Positions 5,366-13,469 of a stretch of 20,426 nt of DNA are shown in pieces. How positions within the stretch are numbered: position 1 is the stretch's first letter; each line of letters opens with the position of its first letter. The notes beneath the pieces were generated by a model that was not told the origin of the DNA, did not search any database, and saw only the letters and a program-made list of their open reading frames with translations. This DNA is from a virus. The translations under genes were made by a program, and so were the position numbers. Where the stretch lies: positions 1 to 20,426 of IMG/VR virus record IMGVR_UViG_3300030090_000189. The stretch is one strand, 5' to 3'.

Positions 5366-7225
5366 TCAAAAAGTTCCACCATCTACATCAAAACCAGAAG
5401 TTGCACCATCTTCAAGAAAGCTGACCATATCTGACAATGCCACTTGCTTCATAGTTCCAGCATCATTTATGACCATTCGATCACCTGTGGCTAAAGTCGT
5501 TGACGTTGCGGAAGTATTACCATCACAAGCTGTATTAATTTCTGTTGCTGTTGCGGTTACTCCATCTAAAATATTTAATTCTGCTGTAGTGGAAGTTACT
5601 CCGTCTAAGATATTTAATTCAGAAGCTGTAGATGTAACACCATCTAATATATTTAATTCAGCTGTTGAAACTGTCGCACCATCTAATATTGCAACTTCAG
5701 TAGAAGTTAACAAAGCTAATGCGGCGGCGGCACCAGATTGACAGCTAGACAAAGCAGTGAGGTCAGCATCTAAACCCTGTTTTGCGTCTAATTGAGTTTG
5801 AATTGCAGAAGTTACACCATCAATATAATTTATTTCAGTAGTTGTAGCAGTTACACCATCAAGTAAATTTAATTCTGCTGTGGTGGAAGTTACACCATCC
5901 ATGATATTCAACTCAGATGCTGTAGCTGTAACTCCATCAAGAATATTTAGTTCAGCAGCGGTTGAAGTTACTCCATCAAGAATATTTAATTCAGCAGTAG
6001 TAACAGTTGCACCGTCAAGAATTTCTATTTCTGTTGAAGTTAATGCAGCCAAAGCAGCCGCACCACCAGATTGACAAGAAGATAGACTTGTTAAATCTGA
6101 TGCTGATGCTTGCGCTCCTAGAGATGCTCTTGCAGTAGAACCACTTTCAAGTACAAAGTTTGACCCATCACCAACAATAAAATTACCATCTGTAGGTGTT
6201 AGACCAGCAATATCACTTAACTGTGCATCAAAAGCTTGAACATTTGTGCCAATCGCTAAACCAAGAGCTGTGCGTGCAGCAGATGCACTTGTAGCACCTG
6301 TTCCACCGTCAGAGATAGCAAGTGTACCTGTTATAGAACTTGCGTCTAATTTAAGGGCTAGTTCGCTTGATTCAATAACAAGACCACCGTTTGCTTTGAG
6401 GTCTGTAGAAATTATGTTACCGTTCTTGCTAATACCATCCCCAGCAACAGGGTTACCAGCACCAGAAAATTGTGTAAAAGTTAAATTATTAGTGCCAACT
6501 ACCGCAGATCCTTTGTCGGTGGTACATACAAAAGAATTATCTGCATTAGTATCTCCTTCACTTACAAAAACAAAAACAGATGAAGCATCAGCACCAGCAG
6601 CTAAGTCATCAGTCCTTGTCCATGAACCAGCTTTGCAAAGATAGATTCCATTTTGACTTGCTGTGCTTTGGTCTTTAACTAAAACTCTTTGGTCAGCAGA
6701 TACCGCAACAGTGTCAATAGTTTGGGTTCCTGATAAAGTGAGGTTCCCTGTACTAGCGACCTTGACGGCTTCTTTAATATCTAAACCCTGTGCGACTCCA
6801 TCTACATAACCTTTAGTTGCAAAATGAGCATCAGCAGTAGGAGTAACCCCTGATACTGTGCTTGTTGCAGATGCCAATTGGTCTACTCTATTTGCCTGTA
6901 CGCCAGTATCAAAATCGCTTATTTTAGTATGTGCAATGGATGGGATATCAGCAGCTACCAAACTTCTAAATGTAGGCCCAGCAGCACTGCCAGTTGTTGG
7001 GCCAGCAAATACTAAATTAGCATTTTGTGTAGCTGTTTTACTTATAAATGCACCTGAACCACCAACAGTAATTATTGAACTTGCTTCATTGCTACCTGTA
7101 TCACCGAATCCATAATATAATTTTAAATCTGCTTCATTAAATGCTAATTCAGATGGAGCTAAACTTGAAGGCGCACCAGCACTGCCACTAGATGCTCTTT
7201 TCTTAATCCTTATGACGTTAGACAT
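5366..7225 (-). CDS. Repeat-rich tail fibre protein, 619 aa
   Basis: GGAGGG precedes the ATG. The N-terminus MSNVIRIKKRASSGSAGAPS is related to that of the 3996-5345 fibre. Residues 130-260 contain HFATKGYVDGVAQGLDIKEA and an ISNGIYLC-like beta region (QNGIYLCKAGSWTRTDDLAA). Residues 305-370 have GGTGATSASAARTALGLAIG, a motif common in phage fibre shafts. From residue 399 on there are two arrays of a 13-residue repeat, consensus ELNILDGVTSTTA, with a 111-residue duplication linking them. The C-terminus ends FDVDGGTF. Such repeats build elongated fibre shafts; the exact tip is not recognisable and there is no S74 domain. The stop is 20 bases before the next fibre's start. Confidence 0.8.
   Translation of the reverse strand: MSNVIRIKKRASSGSAGAPSSLAPSELAFNEADLKLYYGFGDTGSNEASSIITVGGSGAFISKTATQNANLVFAGPTTGSAAGPTFRSLVAADIPSIAHTKISDFDTGVQANRVDQLASATSTVSGVTPTADAHFATKGYVDGVAQGLDIKEAVKVASTGNLTLSGTQTIDTVAVSADQRVLVKDQSTASQNGIYLCKAGSWTRTDDLAAGADASSVFVFVSEGDTNADNSFVCTTDKGSAVVGTNNLTFTQFSGAGNPVAGDGISKNGNIISTDLKANGGLVIESSELALKLDASSITGTLAISDGGTGATSASAARTALGLAIGTNVQAFDAQLSDIAGLTPTDGNFIVGDGSNFVLESGSTARASLGAQASASDLTSLSSCQSGGAAALAALTSTEIEILDGATVTTAELNILDGVTSTAAELNILDGVTATASELNIMDGVTSTTAELNLLDGVTATTTEINYIDGVTSAIQTQLDAKQGLDADLTALSSCQSGAAAALALLTSTEVAILDGATVSTAELNILDGVTSTASELNILDGVTSTTAELNILDGVTATATEINTACDGNTSATSTTLATGDRMVINDAGTMKQVALSDMVSFLEDGATSGFDVDGGTF
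5543..5698 (-). repeat. Coding tandem repeat, four 39-bp units
   Basis: Residues 510-561 of the 619-residue fibre are four 13-residue units of the form E-x-x-ILDG-(A/V)-T-x-(S/T)-x-x (EVAILDGATVSTA, then three close to ELNILDGVTSTTA). A degenerate fifth follows (EINTACDGNTSAT). This array is the second copy of a larger 333-bp duplicated block. Confidence 0.8.
5798..6031 (-). repeat. Coding tandem repeat, six 39-bp units
   Basis: Residues 399-476 of the same fibre are six 13-residue units: EIEILDGATVTTA, then four ELNxxDGVTxTxx copies, then EINYIDGVTSAIQ. The preceding segment DLTSLSSCQSGGAAALAALT reappears 111 residues later as DLTALSSCQSGAAAALALLT. This shows that a block containing the array was duplicated and that the copies later differed in unit number. 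Confidence 0.8.
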
Positions 7226-7227
7226 GG

Positions 7228-7455
7228 CTAAAAATTCCCTCCGTTAACAAGTTTTAATTTAGTAACATTGTCATCTAATATTAGCTTACCACTACTTGCT
7301 TGATAGTACATTATAGAATTGTCAACTTTTGAATCATGGTCTAGCGATAAATCAAATCCAGCCCCTTGTGGCCCTGCTGTTTTGACCGTGACAACTCTTG
7401 TTTCACCATTAACAGTGACAGTATTTTTATTTTGTGTAATGTTTACATTGCTCAT
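7228..7455 (-). CDS. Small fibre-associated protein, 75 aa
   Basis: The product MSNVNITQNKNTVTVNGETR continues into VKTAGPQGAGFDLSLDHD and ends KLKLVNGGNF. It contains a short collagen-like Gly-Pro-Gln-Gly and beta-prone repeats. From memory, cyanophage fibre-associated proteins commonly have a similar TAGPQG segment. It starts in TAATG overlap with the preceding gene and ends two bases before the big fibre's ATG, which it probably accompanies as an adaptor or short fibre. Its C-terminal GGNF resembles the GGTF that ends the next gene. No enzymatic motif. Confidence 0.65.
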   Translation of the reverse strand: MSNVNITQNKNTVTVNGETRVVTVKTAGPQGAGFDLSLDHDSKVDNSIMYYQASSGKLILDDNVTKLKLVNGGNF

Positions 7456-7799
7456 TAGATAGTTGTGTAACCCTCACTTACAAATATATTACCTTCTAAA
7501 TAATATTCTCGCTTGCCAGCACTGTTTAAAATTAAAACATCATAAACAAGTTCATCTGGCGTGAACTGCAAAGTCTGTATATGTGTAAGGCTCATGGTAA
7601 ATTCACCGTTTGTTCTGTTTGTATAAGCAATGGTAAAATCAGCATATTTGCCTGTTCTTTCTTTGTTCCAAACTTGAGCAGCTATTGTAAAACCAGTTAA
7701 ATTTACAGCACTATCAGTTGAGTCAGTAATTCTTATTGACTCTGTATGATCTGCCCTTCTTTGAACAGTAAAATCATAAGTTCCAGCAATAATCGCCAT
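7455..7799 (-). CDS. Fibre-accessory or baseplate-type protein, 114 aa
   Basis: The sequence opens with MAIIAGTYDFTVQRRADHTE, followed by ITDSTDSAVNLTGFTIAAQV and FTPDELVYDVLILNSAGKRE, and ends GNIFVSEGYTTI. The pattern of an immunoglobulin-like beta domain (xVNLTGFTIAAQVW, then TLQFTPDELVYDVL) is like BppU-type N-terminal domains and is frequent beside marine phage fibres. It most likely connects the fibre to the tail tip. Its start (TAATG) is coupled to the S74 fibre stop, and its stop to the next start. I assign a structural role by fold impression and location only. Confidence 0.65.
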   Translation of the reverse strand: MAIIAGTYDFTVQRRADHTESIRITDSTDSAVNLTGFTIAAQVWNKERTGKYADFTIAYTNRTNGEFTMSLTHIQTLQFTPDELVYDVLILNSAGKREYYLEGNIFVSEGYTTI

Positions 7800-8980
7800 T
7801 AGCTTGCCTCAAGTGCAGCAACTTTAGTTTCTAATGTTTCTATCTTAGCAACCGCTTCTTGAAGTGCTTTTGTTAATGTAGACAACATTGGTAGATAATC
7901 AATACTCTGAATTTCTTTGTCTTTTTGTTGTTTTACAGCATCAGGTATTACTTCTTGTACCTCATGGGCTATAAAGCCTTCATGTAAAGCCTCAGTTTGT
8001 TCAAATATTTCAAAAGCTTTATCTTGATATTTTACTGGCCTTAATTTTTTTAATCTTTCTATTCCATTTATATCAAGATTTTCAATATTTCTTTTTTTAC
8101 GATAATCAGAAGTTCCTAATTGAAAATAACCTAATCGTGTATTATCAATAAAAAAGTAAGCAACACCTCCCGAGCTATCCCACCAAATATTAAATAAGTT
8201 TGCAGTTGATGTACTGGCAGCATTATTGTTTCCAGAGTCTGTAGATAGACCAGTTCTTGTGCCAAATCCTTTTGCAGCGATAGTGCCTGCAACAGCACTC
8301 GCGCCAGACAAGTCGTTACCTACTGCCTGAAAAGCACCCCCAGACAATAGTTGGAACCGTTCTGTGTTTGTTGTTTTAAAACGTAAACTTCCCGCATCTT
8401 GTACAACTAAATCTAATGAACCTGTCCCCCTGTGTACTATTTCTGAGATTCCGTTTGCTGTTTGTGTTCTTCTAACTCTTAAACCGTAATCTGTATAAGT
8501 TGTATCTGCTACTAAATCTATGATTGCATCTTGATCGTTAACACCAGTAGAAATTGTTAATTGGGAATCTGCACCAGACCTCTGGATAAATAAATCACCA
8601 GCTAAATCTACTTGATTTGCTTTGAATTCGGTAAGCAATGAACCATTTACAGAAACCCCTATTTGATTTGATGCACTTCTATAAAATCCAGTACTTGGAC
8701 TATTTGTAAAAGTATAGCTAGGGGTTCCAGCGCTGCCATCTGGCCCATAAAAGTTACCATCTGCCAAACTTATAAATTCATGCCTACCTCCTGACGTAGG
8801 GTTCTTATAAAAACCCATTCTGCCAGATACAGTATTTGCATACCACATATATGCAACTAAAGTACTCGGTACACTTCCATAACCATGATTTTGTACTATA
8901 GATTCAAAGACATCATTCAAATCACTTCTAACATTAGCTCCAGAGGCGTTTGCTATTGAAAAATCTGCTGGTTTCGCCAT
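7799..8980 (-). CDS. Tail fibre or spike with C-terminal Peptidase_S74 domain, 393 aa
   Basis: The N-terminus MAKPADFSIANASGANVRSD, followed by LNDVFESIVQNHG, is a capsule of the type that starts many marine phage fibre proteins. The middle has GPDGSAGTPSYTFTNSPSTG, GFYRSASNQIGVSVNGS and repeated beta strands. The last 103 residues are an S74 intramolecular chaperone: SDYRKKRNIENL (Ser291, with the expected lysine at 295 or 296), then RLKKLRPVKYQ, GFIAHEVQEVIPDAV and IDYLPMLSTLTKAL, and a final coiled coil. It should trimerise and self-cleave. The last 30 residues resemble those of the 3996-5345 fibre (VETLESKVS against IETLETKVAALEAS). It is the first fibre after J in the operon. Confidence 0.85.
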   Translation of the reverse strand: MAKPADFSIANASGANVRSDLNDVFESIVQNHGYGSVPSTLVAYMWYANTVSGRMGFYKNPTSGGRHEFISLADGNFYGPDGSAGTPSYTFTNSPSTGFYRSASNQIGVSVNGSLLTEFKANQVDLAGDLFIQRSGADSQLTISTGVNDQDAIIDLVADTTYTDYGLRVRRTQTANGISEIVHRGTGSLDLVVQDAGSLRFKTTNTERFQLLSGGAFQAVGNDLSGASAVAGTIAAKGFGTRTGLSTDSGNNNAASTSTANLFNIWWDSSGGVAYFFIDNTRLGYFQLGTSDYRKKRNIENLDINGIERLKKLRPVKYQDKAFEIFEQTEALHEGFIAHEVQEVIPDAVKQQKDKEIQSIDYLPMLSTLTKALQEAVAKIETLETKVAALEAS

Positions 8981-9005
8981 TTTCTGTTACGTTTTTCCTA
9001 TTATA

Positions 9006-12000
9006 CTACCCTTCACCATAACCGAAAGCACTATATGTAAATTGTCTGGCGACAAAACTTGTTCCATTTTTTATACTTACAACAAAATTACTTGTACTAA
9101 CACTATCAATAGTAAAGAAATCACCAGACTGCATATTATTTATATTAATTGCAATAACTGGCTTAAATTTTTCTGTACCACCACCGACAGCAGATGTTCC
9201 TAAAAAGAATTTCTTGGCAAATGTCACTGTAGTTGCACCGCTGGAAGAACTTGAAAGGATACCATTTGTTGCACTTGTATTGTCAATACTTCTTTCAGTT
9301 CTTGGTCTAAAAATTAAATTTACACCTAATTCTTCAATGTCCACATTTTCATATCCACTGTTGTTATTTACTAATACTTTGAAAGCTACAGTCCTTGTAG
9401 TCATATCTGTATTTGTAAAAGTAGCAAAACTTGTACTTGCTGTTGAGGTAGAACTTTTTGCAACTTGGAAAGTCAAGTCAGCAGTTTTACTGAATTGTAC
9501 TGTAGACCCTGTAAAAATATCTGGCCAAGTATCTATGTTATCTATATACGAATCCCACAATGTCACAGTATTATAACCTTCTTTTTTTTCTACAGTTTCA
9601 ACACGAAATCTGAAAACAGCACCTAAATCAATAGTATTTTCAAAAGTATAATTTCCTGTTTTTGGAATACCAGCATCAGTTCCACCAGTAACCAAATCAA
9701 GTGTTGCAAAATTGCCACCTGTATGTGCAAGCGTATCAAAATCCGTAATACTATCAAGACTTATTGCACCTGATAATGTTAAACCATCTATTGACCCTAC
9801 ATATTCAAGACTTGATTTTGTACCAGCAAAGTTATTTGTACTTTCTCTTATTTCCTGTGCTTTAAGATTTGGAGAAGTTACAAGTCTGTTAACAACAATA
9901 GAGGTTGCTGAAGGGGACTCATTGCCAGCAACATCTTTAAATTTTACAAAATACTCACCACTTAAAAAATTTGTAATTGTAACTTCATTTGAGTCCCCAC
10001 TGATTTCTCTTATAAGTGAAGAATTACCATATTCAGCAGTGCCGTCCGTCACAGCTGCATATTGTATTATGACTACACCTCCAAATAAAACATCTATGTC
10101 TGTTAATGGGTCTGCTTTATCCCATTTTAAAATTAAATCATCACCACTTTCATCAAATCTTAAATTTACAACATTAGCTGGTGGGGCAGATAAACCTAAT
10201 GCTTGTAAGTTCTGCGCACCAACCGTAGTGCTTACTTGAAATGCTGAATTTATTGTCCTTACAGAAAATTTGTATAAACCAGCAACATTATTAGGTATAA
10301 CGAATTGATTATCTCTTACATTTTGCACAACAGGGTCGCCATCTTCTAGTCTGTAAGAGACTTGATATTGTTTAGCACCAGCAACATGGCCAAAATTTAA
10401 AACTATTCTTGAAGTTGCTCTTTTATTGACAACAATGGTTTCTTCTTTTAATGAATGAATAATTGGTGCTGGTAAAACATCTAATAAAGTGGAGGGGTCT
10501 TCTCCTACGCCAAAACTCCCAACAGCACCGTCAATAAATGTAAATTTATTATCATCATAGGTTACAGCAGTAACACTAAAGACGAAATCATTTTTCTGTT
10601 TTATATTACTTATTCTAAATTTTCTATGTTGCACGTTACCTGTCTTAACCGCCCAAACTGTTCCAGCATTAGCACTTAAAGCACTTGATAATGTAACAGT
10701 GCTACCATTTACAGCTGTAATTGTTCTTTCTTGTACATTGCCAGATGTATCTATAATTAAAAAAGTATCATTTACAAACCCTACACTTGTATTTGTACTG
10801 TCATCAAGCACAAAAACAGTTGTGCTTGTTACGCTTTTTATTCTCCCACTAGCTCTTATAACTTCTTTTAACCTATCTGCAATCTTAATTACCATAAGTG
10901 GTTCTAATTTACAGGCAGCTTCTAAACCACATTCAAATGATACAATTTCAGATTCAAAATTCGCACTATATAAGACTGATCTTCCAAAACGTACAGCTTG
11001 ATTTTTATTTGTAGTAAACATTGCTCTGACATTTTGTTGGTTAATCCCATATTTATTTTCAACAGTTGTATCAAGAACAGTTACTTGGTCTAATTCTTGT
11101 AAATTATTATTATAATAAGCAACATTTATTTGGCTGTATTTTTTATCTTTATCACTACCAACATAATTAAATTGGCCATCTACTACATTTGCGTTTGTAA
11201 ATAAATATGAGGTAACTGTTTCTGGTTTATCTAAACCAATTTTTAAATTTCCATTTTTATAATACAGTGATGCTCTCATTAATGCAGCTACTTCTTTAAT
11301 AATATCTATAGCTTTTTTTCTTACATTTATTACACCATTTAAAGCATATCTTTGTTCACCAGTAGCAAAAAGTTCAGAACAATACAAACTCGCTTCGTAA
11401 AATGATGCTTTATCTATTGTGCTTTCATCTAAACCTAAACCATAATCTTCGGTTAAAAGTGCATATAAAATCCAAGCTGGGTCATTAGTCCAATGTTTTG
11501 TGGTCGTTAATCCTCCAAATGTATAACTAGTTGGGTACACTATTCGACCATTGTTAGCAATATCAACAGTAACTCCTGTTGGAATTTTTACTTTAATACC
11601 TCTATACAAGTATTTTCTTTGAGGAATATTTGGAAATTGCTCGGCAGAGTATCTTATTCCAATATATGACGACTTTGGAAATTCAGTTATGCTTGCTATT
11701 TGTGGATGTACAGACTGTAATTTTGTAAAGAAAAATTCAGTAAATCTTCTACTACCCTCTTCATAAAGATTTCTACCCTCACTAGAAAAAGGATGCAAAC
11801 CACCTACTTCTCTAAATTCTAAATCTGTTCTTATCACATCAACACTTATGGGATAATAAAGATTTCTTGCCGCTTGTGTAACAAATGCGAATAAAGGTAT
11901 GTCTACTCTATAATCAGCACTGTATTGTCCGACTGAAACTCCATTAACTGCAATGGTTCTTCTGCCAATCTCTTGATTATTATTACCCCGAAGTCTTATT

Positions 12001-12605
12001 ACGATATCAATATTACCAGATAAACCATTAGGAAATGTTGCATTTGGTTGTATTCCTAATGCCACTGATGCACCATCATCAGCACTAAGTTGTCTTAAAC
12101 TTGACCAAGTTAAAGTGACAATTACTGCTCTTGGTGTATCATTTATACCTGTTCCAGCATCTACTGTTCCTGTAACCTTATTACCTTCAGGATTATTATT
12201 ATTTAAAACTTTAGCTGGACTTAAATTACCTGATGATCTAAATTCATTTACACCAGCCATAATTGGTTGATTATCTTTTCCAACCCTTATTGCCATTGAA
12301 GTTTTAGTTATATTTTCTACACCAACTAGGTCACGAATTGCACGACCATCTAAAAAAATATCTCTCTGCGCAAGTTGTATGTATTGTATTTCGTCAGGTG
12401 TTTGTAGTAACTGATTATTCTCTGAAGTAGGAGAAATTAAACTTGCTGGAATGGGAATACTATTTCTTGATGGTGTAGCAAAACCTTCAGTCTCAGCCCC
12501 ATCACAAACAAGATCAGCAAAGGTAAAAAATTGTTCTGCTTTTAAAAATGAATTAGGTAGATTTTCAGATATTTGGAAATCTTTATTGCTTATTTCTCTG
12601 CCCAT
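9006..12605 (-). CDS. Tail tip attachment protein, lambda gpJ-like, 1199 aa
   Basis: I start at the ATG at 12605, one base past the stop of the gpI-like gene; a TTG at 12623 would add six residues. The size is close to that of lambda J. The N-terminal third has the gpJ hallmark DTPRAVIVTLTWSSLRQLS, then a segment QYSADYRVDIPLFAF. The middle (residues about 330-500) has the hub region with WTNDPAWILYALLTEDYGLG, typical of the phage-tail tip domain. Around 730-900 are fibronectin III-like beta domains (AGAKQYQVSYRLEDG, AGLYKFSVRTINSAF). The C-terminal 250 residues are beta-rich and probably carry receptor specificity. It forms the tail tip hub that contacts the host receptor, and is preceded by K, L, M and I homologues as in lambda. 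Confidence 0.88.
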   Translation of the reverse strand: MGREISNKDFQISENLPNSFLKAEQFFTFADLVCDGAETEGFATPSRNSIPIPASLISPTSENNQLLQTPDEIQYIQLAQRDIFLDGRAIRDLVGVENITKTSMAIRVGKDNQPIMAGVNEFRSSGNLSPAKVLNNNNPEGNKVTGTVDAGTGINDTPRAVIVTLTWSSLRQLSADDGASVALGIQPNATFPNGLSGNIDIVIRLRGNNNQEIGRRTIAVNGVSVGQYSADYRVDIPLFAFVTQAARNLYYPISVDVIRTDLEFREVGGLHPFSSEGRNLYEEGSRRFTEFFFTKLQSVHPQIASITEFPKSSYIGIRYSAEQFPNIPQRKYLYRGIKVKIPTGVTVDIANNGRIVYPTSYTFGGLTTTKHWTNDPAWILYALLTEDYGLGLDESTIDKASFYEASLYCSELFATGEQRYALNGVINVRKKAIDIIKEVAALMRASLYYKNGNLKIGLDKPETVTSYLFTNANVVDGQFNYVGSDKDKKYSQINVAYYNNNLQELDQVTVLDTTVENKYGINQQNVRAMFTTNKNQAVRFGRSVLYSANFESEIVSFECGLEAACKLEPLMVIKIADRLKEVIRASGRIKSVTSTTVFVLDDSTNTSVGFVNDTFLIIDTSGNVQERTITAVNGSTVTLSSALSANAGTVWAVKTGNVQHRKFRISNIKQKNDFVFSVTAVTYDDNKFTFIDGAVGSFGVGEDPSTLLDVLPAPIIHSLKEETIVVNKRATSRIVLNFGHVAGAKQYQVSYRLEDGDPVVQNVRDNQFVIPNNVAGLYKFSVRTINSAFQVSTTVGAQNLQALGLSAPPANVVNLRFDESGDDLILKWDKADPLTDIDVLFGGVVIIQYAAVTDGTAEYGNSSLIREISGDSNEVTITNFLSGEYFVKFKDVAGNESPSATSIVVNRLVTSPNLKAQEIRESTNNFAGTKSSLEYVGSIDGLTLSGAISLDSITDFDTLAHTGGNFATLDLVTGGTDAGIPKTGNYTFENTIDLGAVFRFRVETVEKKEGYNTVTLWDSYIDNIDTWPDIFTGSTVQFSKTADLTFQVAKSSTSTASTSFATFTNTDMTTRTVAFKVLVNNNSGYENVDIEELGVNLIFRPRTERSIDNTSATNGILSSSSSGATTVTFAKKFFLGTSAVGGGTEKFKPVIAININNMQSGDFFTIDSVSTSNFVVSIKNGTSFVARQFTYSAFGYGEG

Positions 12606-12606
12606 A

Positions 12607-13137
12607 TCAAGGTGTATTATCAACTATGTTAACTGTATCAGAGGCGGCACTAATAACCACTGAGCCGACTATACATTCTCCAAAAACCAAAGGCGCAGCC
12701 CCACCAGCTTTTGTTGTATTAGCAGTTTGATTACTTAAAAAAGATGCCACTTGTGGATCTGTTGCTGGTTCTATGGGAACTGGCGCAAACAGTGATGCTA
12801 AATAATTAAGGCCAATCGTAGCACCTATTGTGAGTAACGCCGAAGTTACCGCTGAAGAAGTAAACCAACTTGCTAAAGCACCAAAAAACCAAAAATTACC
12901 ACTAATTACAGGAATTATTTTTATTTCTTGTTGGCCTTCAAAAACCACACCCAAAAATGTTACATCTGTTTCATTTATTTGTACGCTATAAAAAGCATCA
13001 ATTAAATGTTGCTTGCATTGAGGAAAATTTACTTTTAAAAAACTAAAAACTTGGTCAACATTTGATACGTCTGCGTAAAATTCTTTTACTCCACAAATTT
13101 TTCTAAGAGTTCCGTAAATTTTTATAGTGCTTGTCAT
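12607..13137 (-). CDS. Tail assembly protein, lambda gpI-like, 176 aa
   Basis: The order K, I, J is as in lambda. The N-terminal domain (IKIYGTLRKICGVKEFYADV) is ubiquitin-like, as in gpI. A hydrophobic, glycine-rich part follows around residues 80-120 (FWFFGALASWFTSSAVTSAL, TIGATIGLNYLASLFAP), and the C-terminus has APLVFGECIVGSVVISAA. gpI is needed for tail tip assembly and is not thought to remain in the mature tail. The ATG overlaps the JAMM protein's stop as ATGA and is preceded by GGAGAC. No odd features. Confidence 0.85.
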   Translation of the reverse strand: MTSTIKIYGTLRKICGVKEFYADVSNVDQVFSFLKVNFPQCKQHLIDAFYSVQINETDVTFLGVVFEGQQEIKIIPVISGNFWFFGALASWFTSSAVTSALLTIGATIGLNYLASLFAPVPIEPATDPQVASFLSNQTANTTKAGGAAPLVFGECIVGSVVISAASDTVNIVDNTP

Positions 13138-13469
13138 TCTTTTGTCTCCAAATAATGCCAGCTATCATCACGAACAGAATATATATACCAATCATACCCA
13201 AATACATTGAAGTTGTTAATATCTCCTTCAGATGGTTCAGCACTACCATCAACATGAGAATGAAGAACAGCTAATATATCTGCGCCACTATCCTCACAAG
13301 CTGCAAAGTCATTAGGATCTAAAGTAAAACTTACATCTTCATCTTTATAAGATGCAATATTTTTACATGGCCAAAAAAATTCATTGCCACCTTTTTCATA
13401 CAATAGACCACAACCCTCATTCGGAGAAGTTTGTTTGAAATGTTTTTCTGCTTCTTTTTTCCAGTTCAT
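13134..13469 (-). CDS. Tail-tip JAMM/MPN peptidase, lambda gpK N-domain-like, 111 aa
   Basis: The start is the ATG at 13469, which overlaps the preceding stop as ATGA; a TTG at 13490 would be upstream but lacks support. The JAMM metal site is complete: Glu18 (in NEGCGLL), His70 and His72 in LHSHVDGSAEPSEGD, Ser80 and Asp83, matching HxH-x7-S-x2-D. This zinc metalloprotease domain is the N-terminal half of lambda gpK. The second half of gpK, an NlpC/P60 cysteine peptidase, is absent here, so the protein is about half the lambda size. In lambda the JAMM domain acts in tail tip assembly; here it should cut a tail tip partner or the cell-wall side of the tip. The substrate is not known. Confidence 0.82.
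   Translation of the reverse strand: MNWKKEAEKHFKQTSPNEGCGLLYEKGGNEFFWPCKNIASYKDEDVSFTLDPNDFAACEDSGADILAVLHSHVDGSAEPSEGDINNFNVFGYDWYIYSVRDDSWHYLETKE

Noticed and set aside
5504-6031. Regular 39-bp repeats as a CRISPR array
   Set aside because: The repeats are contiguous, in frame, and code for a 13-residue fibre motif; there are no unique spacers or cas genes.
5361-6644. Plus-strand open frames (5361-5741, 5880-6074, 6246-6644) opposite the repeat-rich fibre
   Set aside because: They are antisense to a clear coding sequence; their apparent repeats come from the 39-bp units and they have no ribosome-binding site or recognisable product.
5366-8980. Diversity-generating retroelement acting on the fibres
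   Set aside because: No reverse transcriptase and no adenine-biased template/variable repeat pair are visible in the window.
9000-9005. Perfect TATAAT between J and the first S74 fibre on the minus strand
   Set aside because: No acceptable -35 sequence at the right distance, and the position is within an otherwise continuous operon; chance in AT-rich DNA.
9214-12663. Plus-strand open frames opposite J (9214-9576, 9712-10239, 10699-11001, 12451-12663)
   Set aside because: Antisense shadows of the J homologue with low-complexity translations; J itself is well supported.
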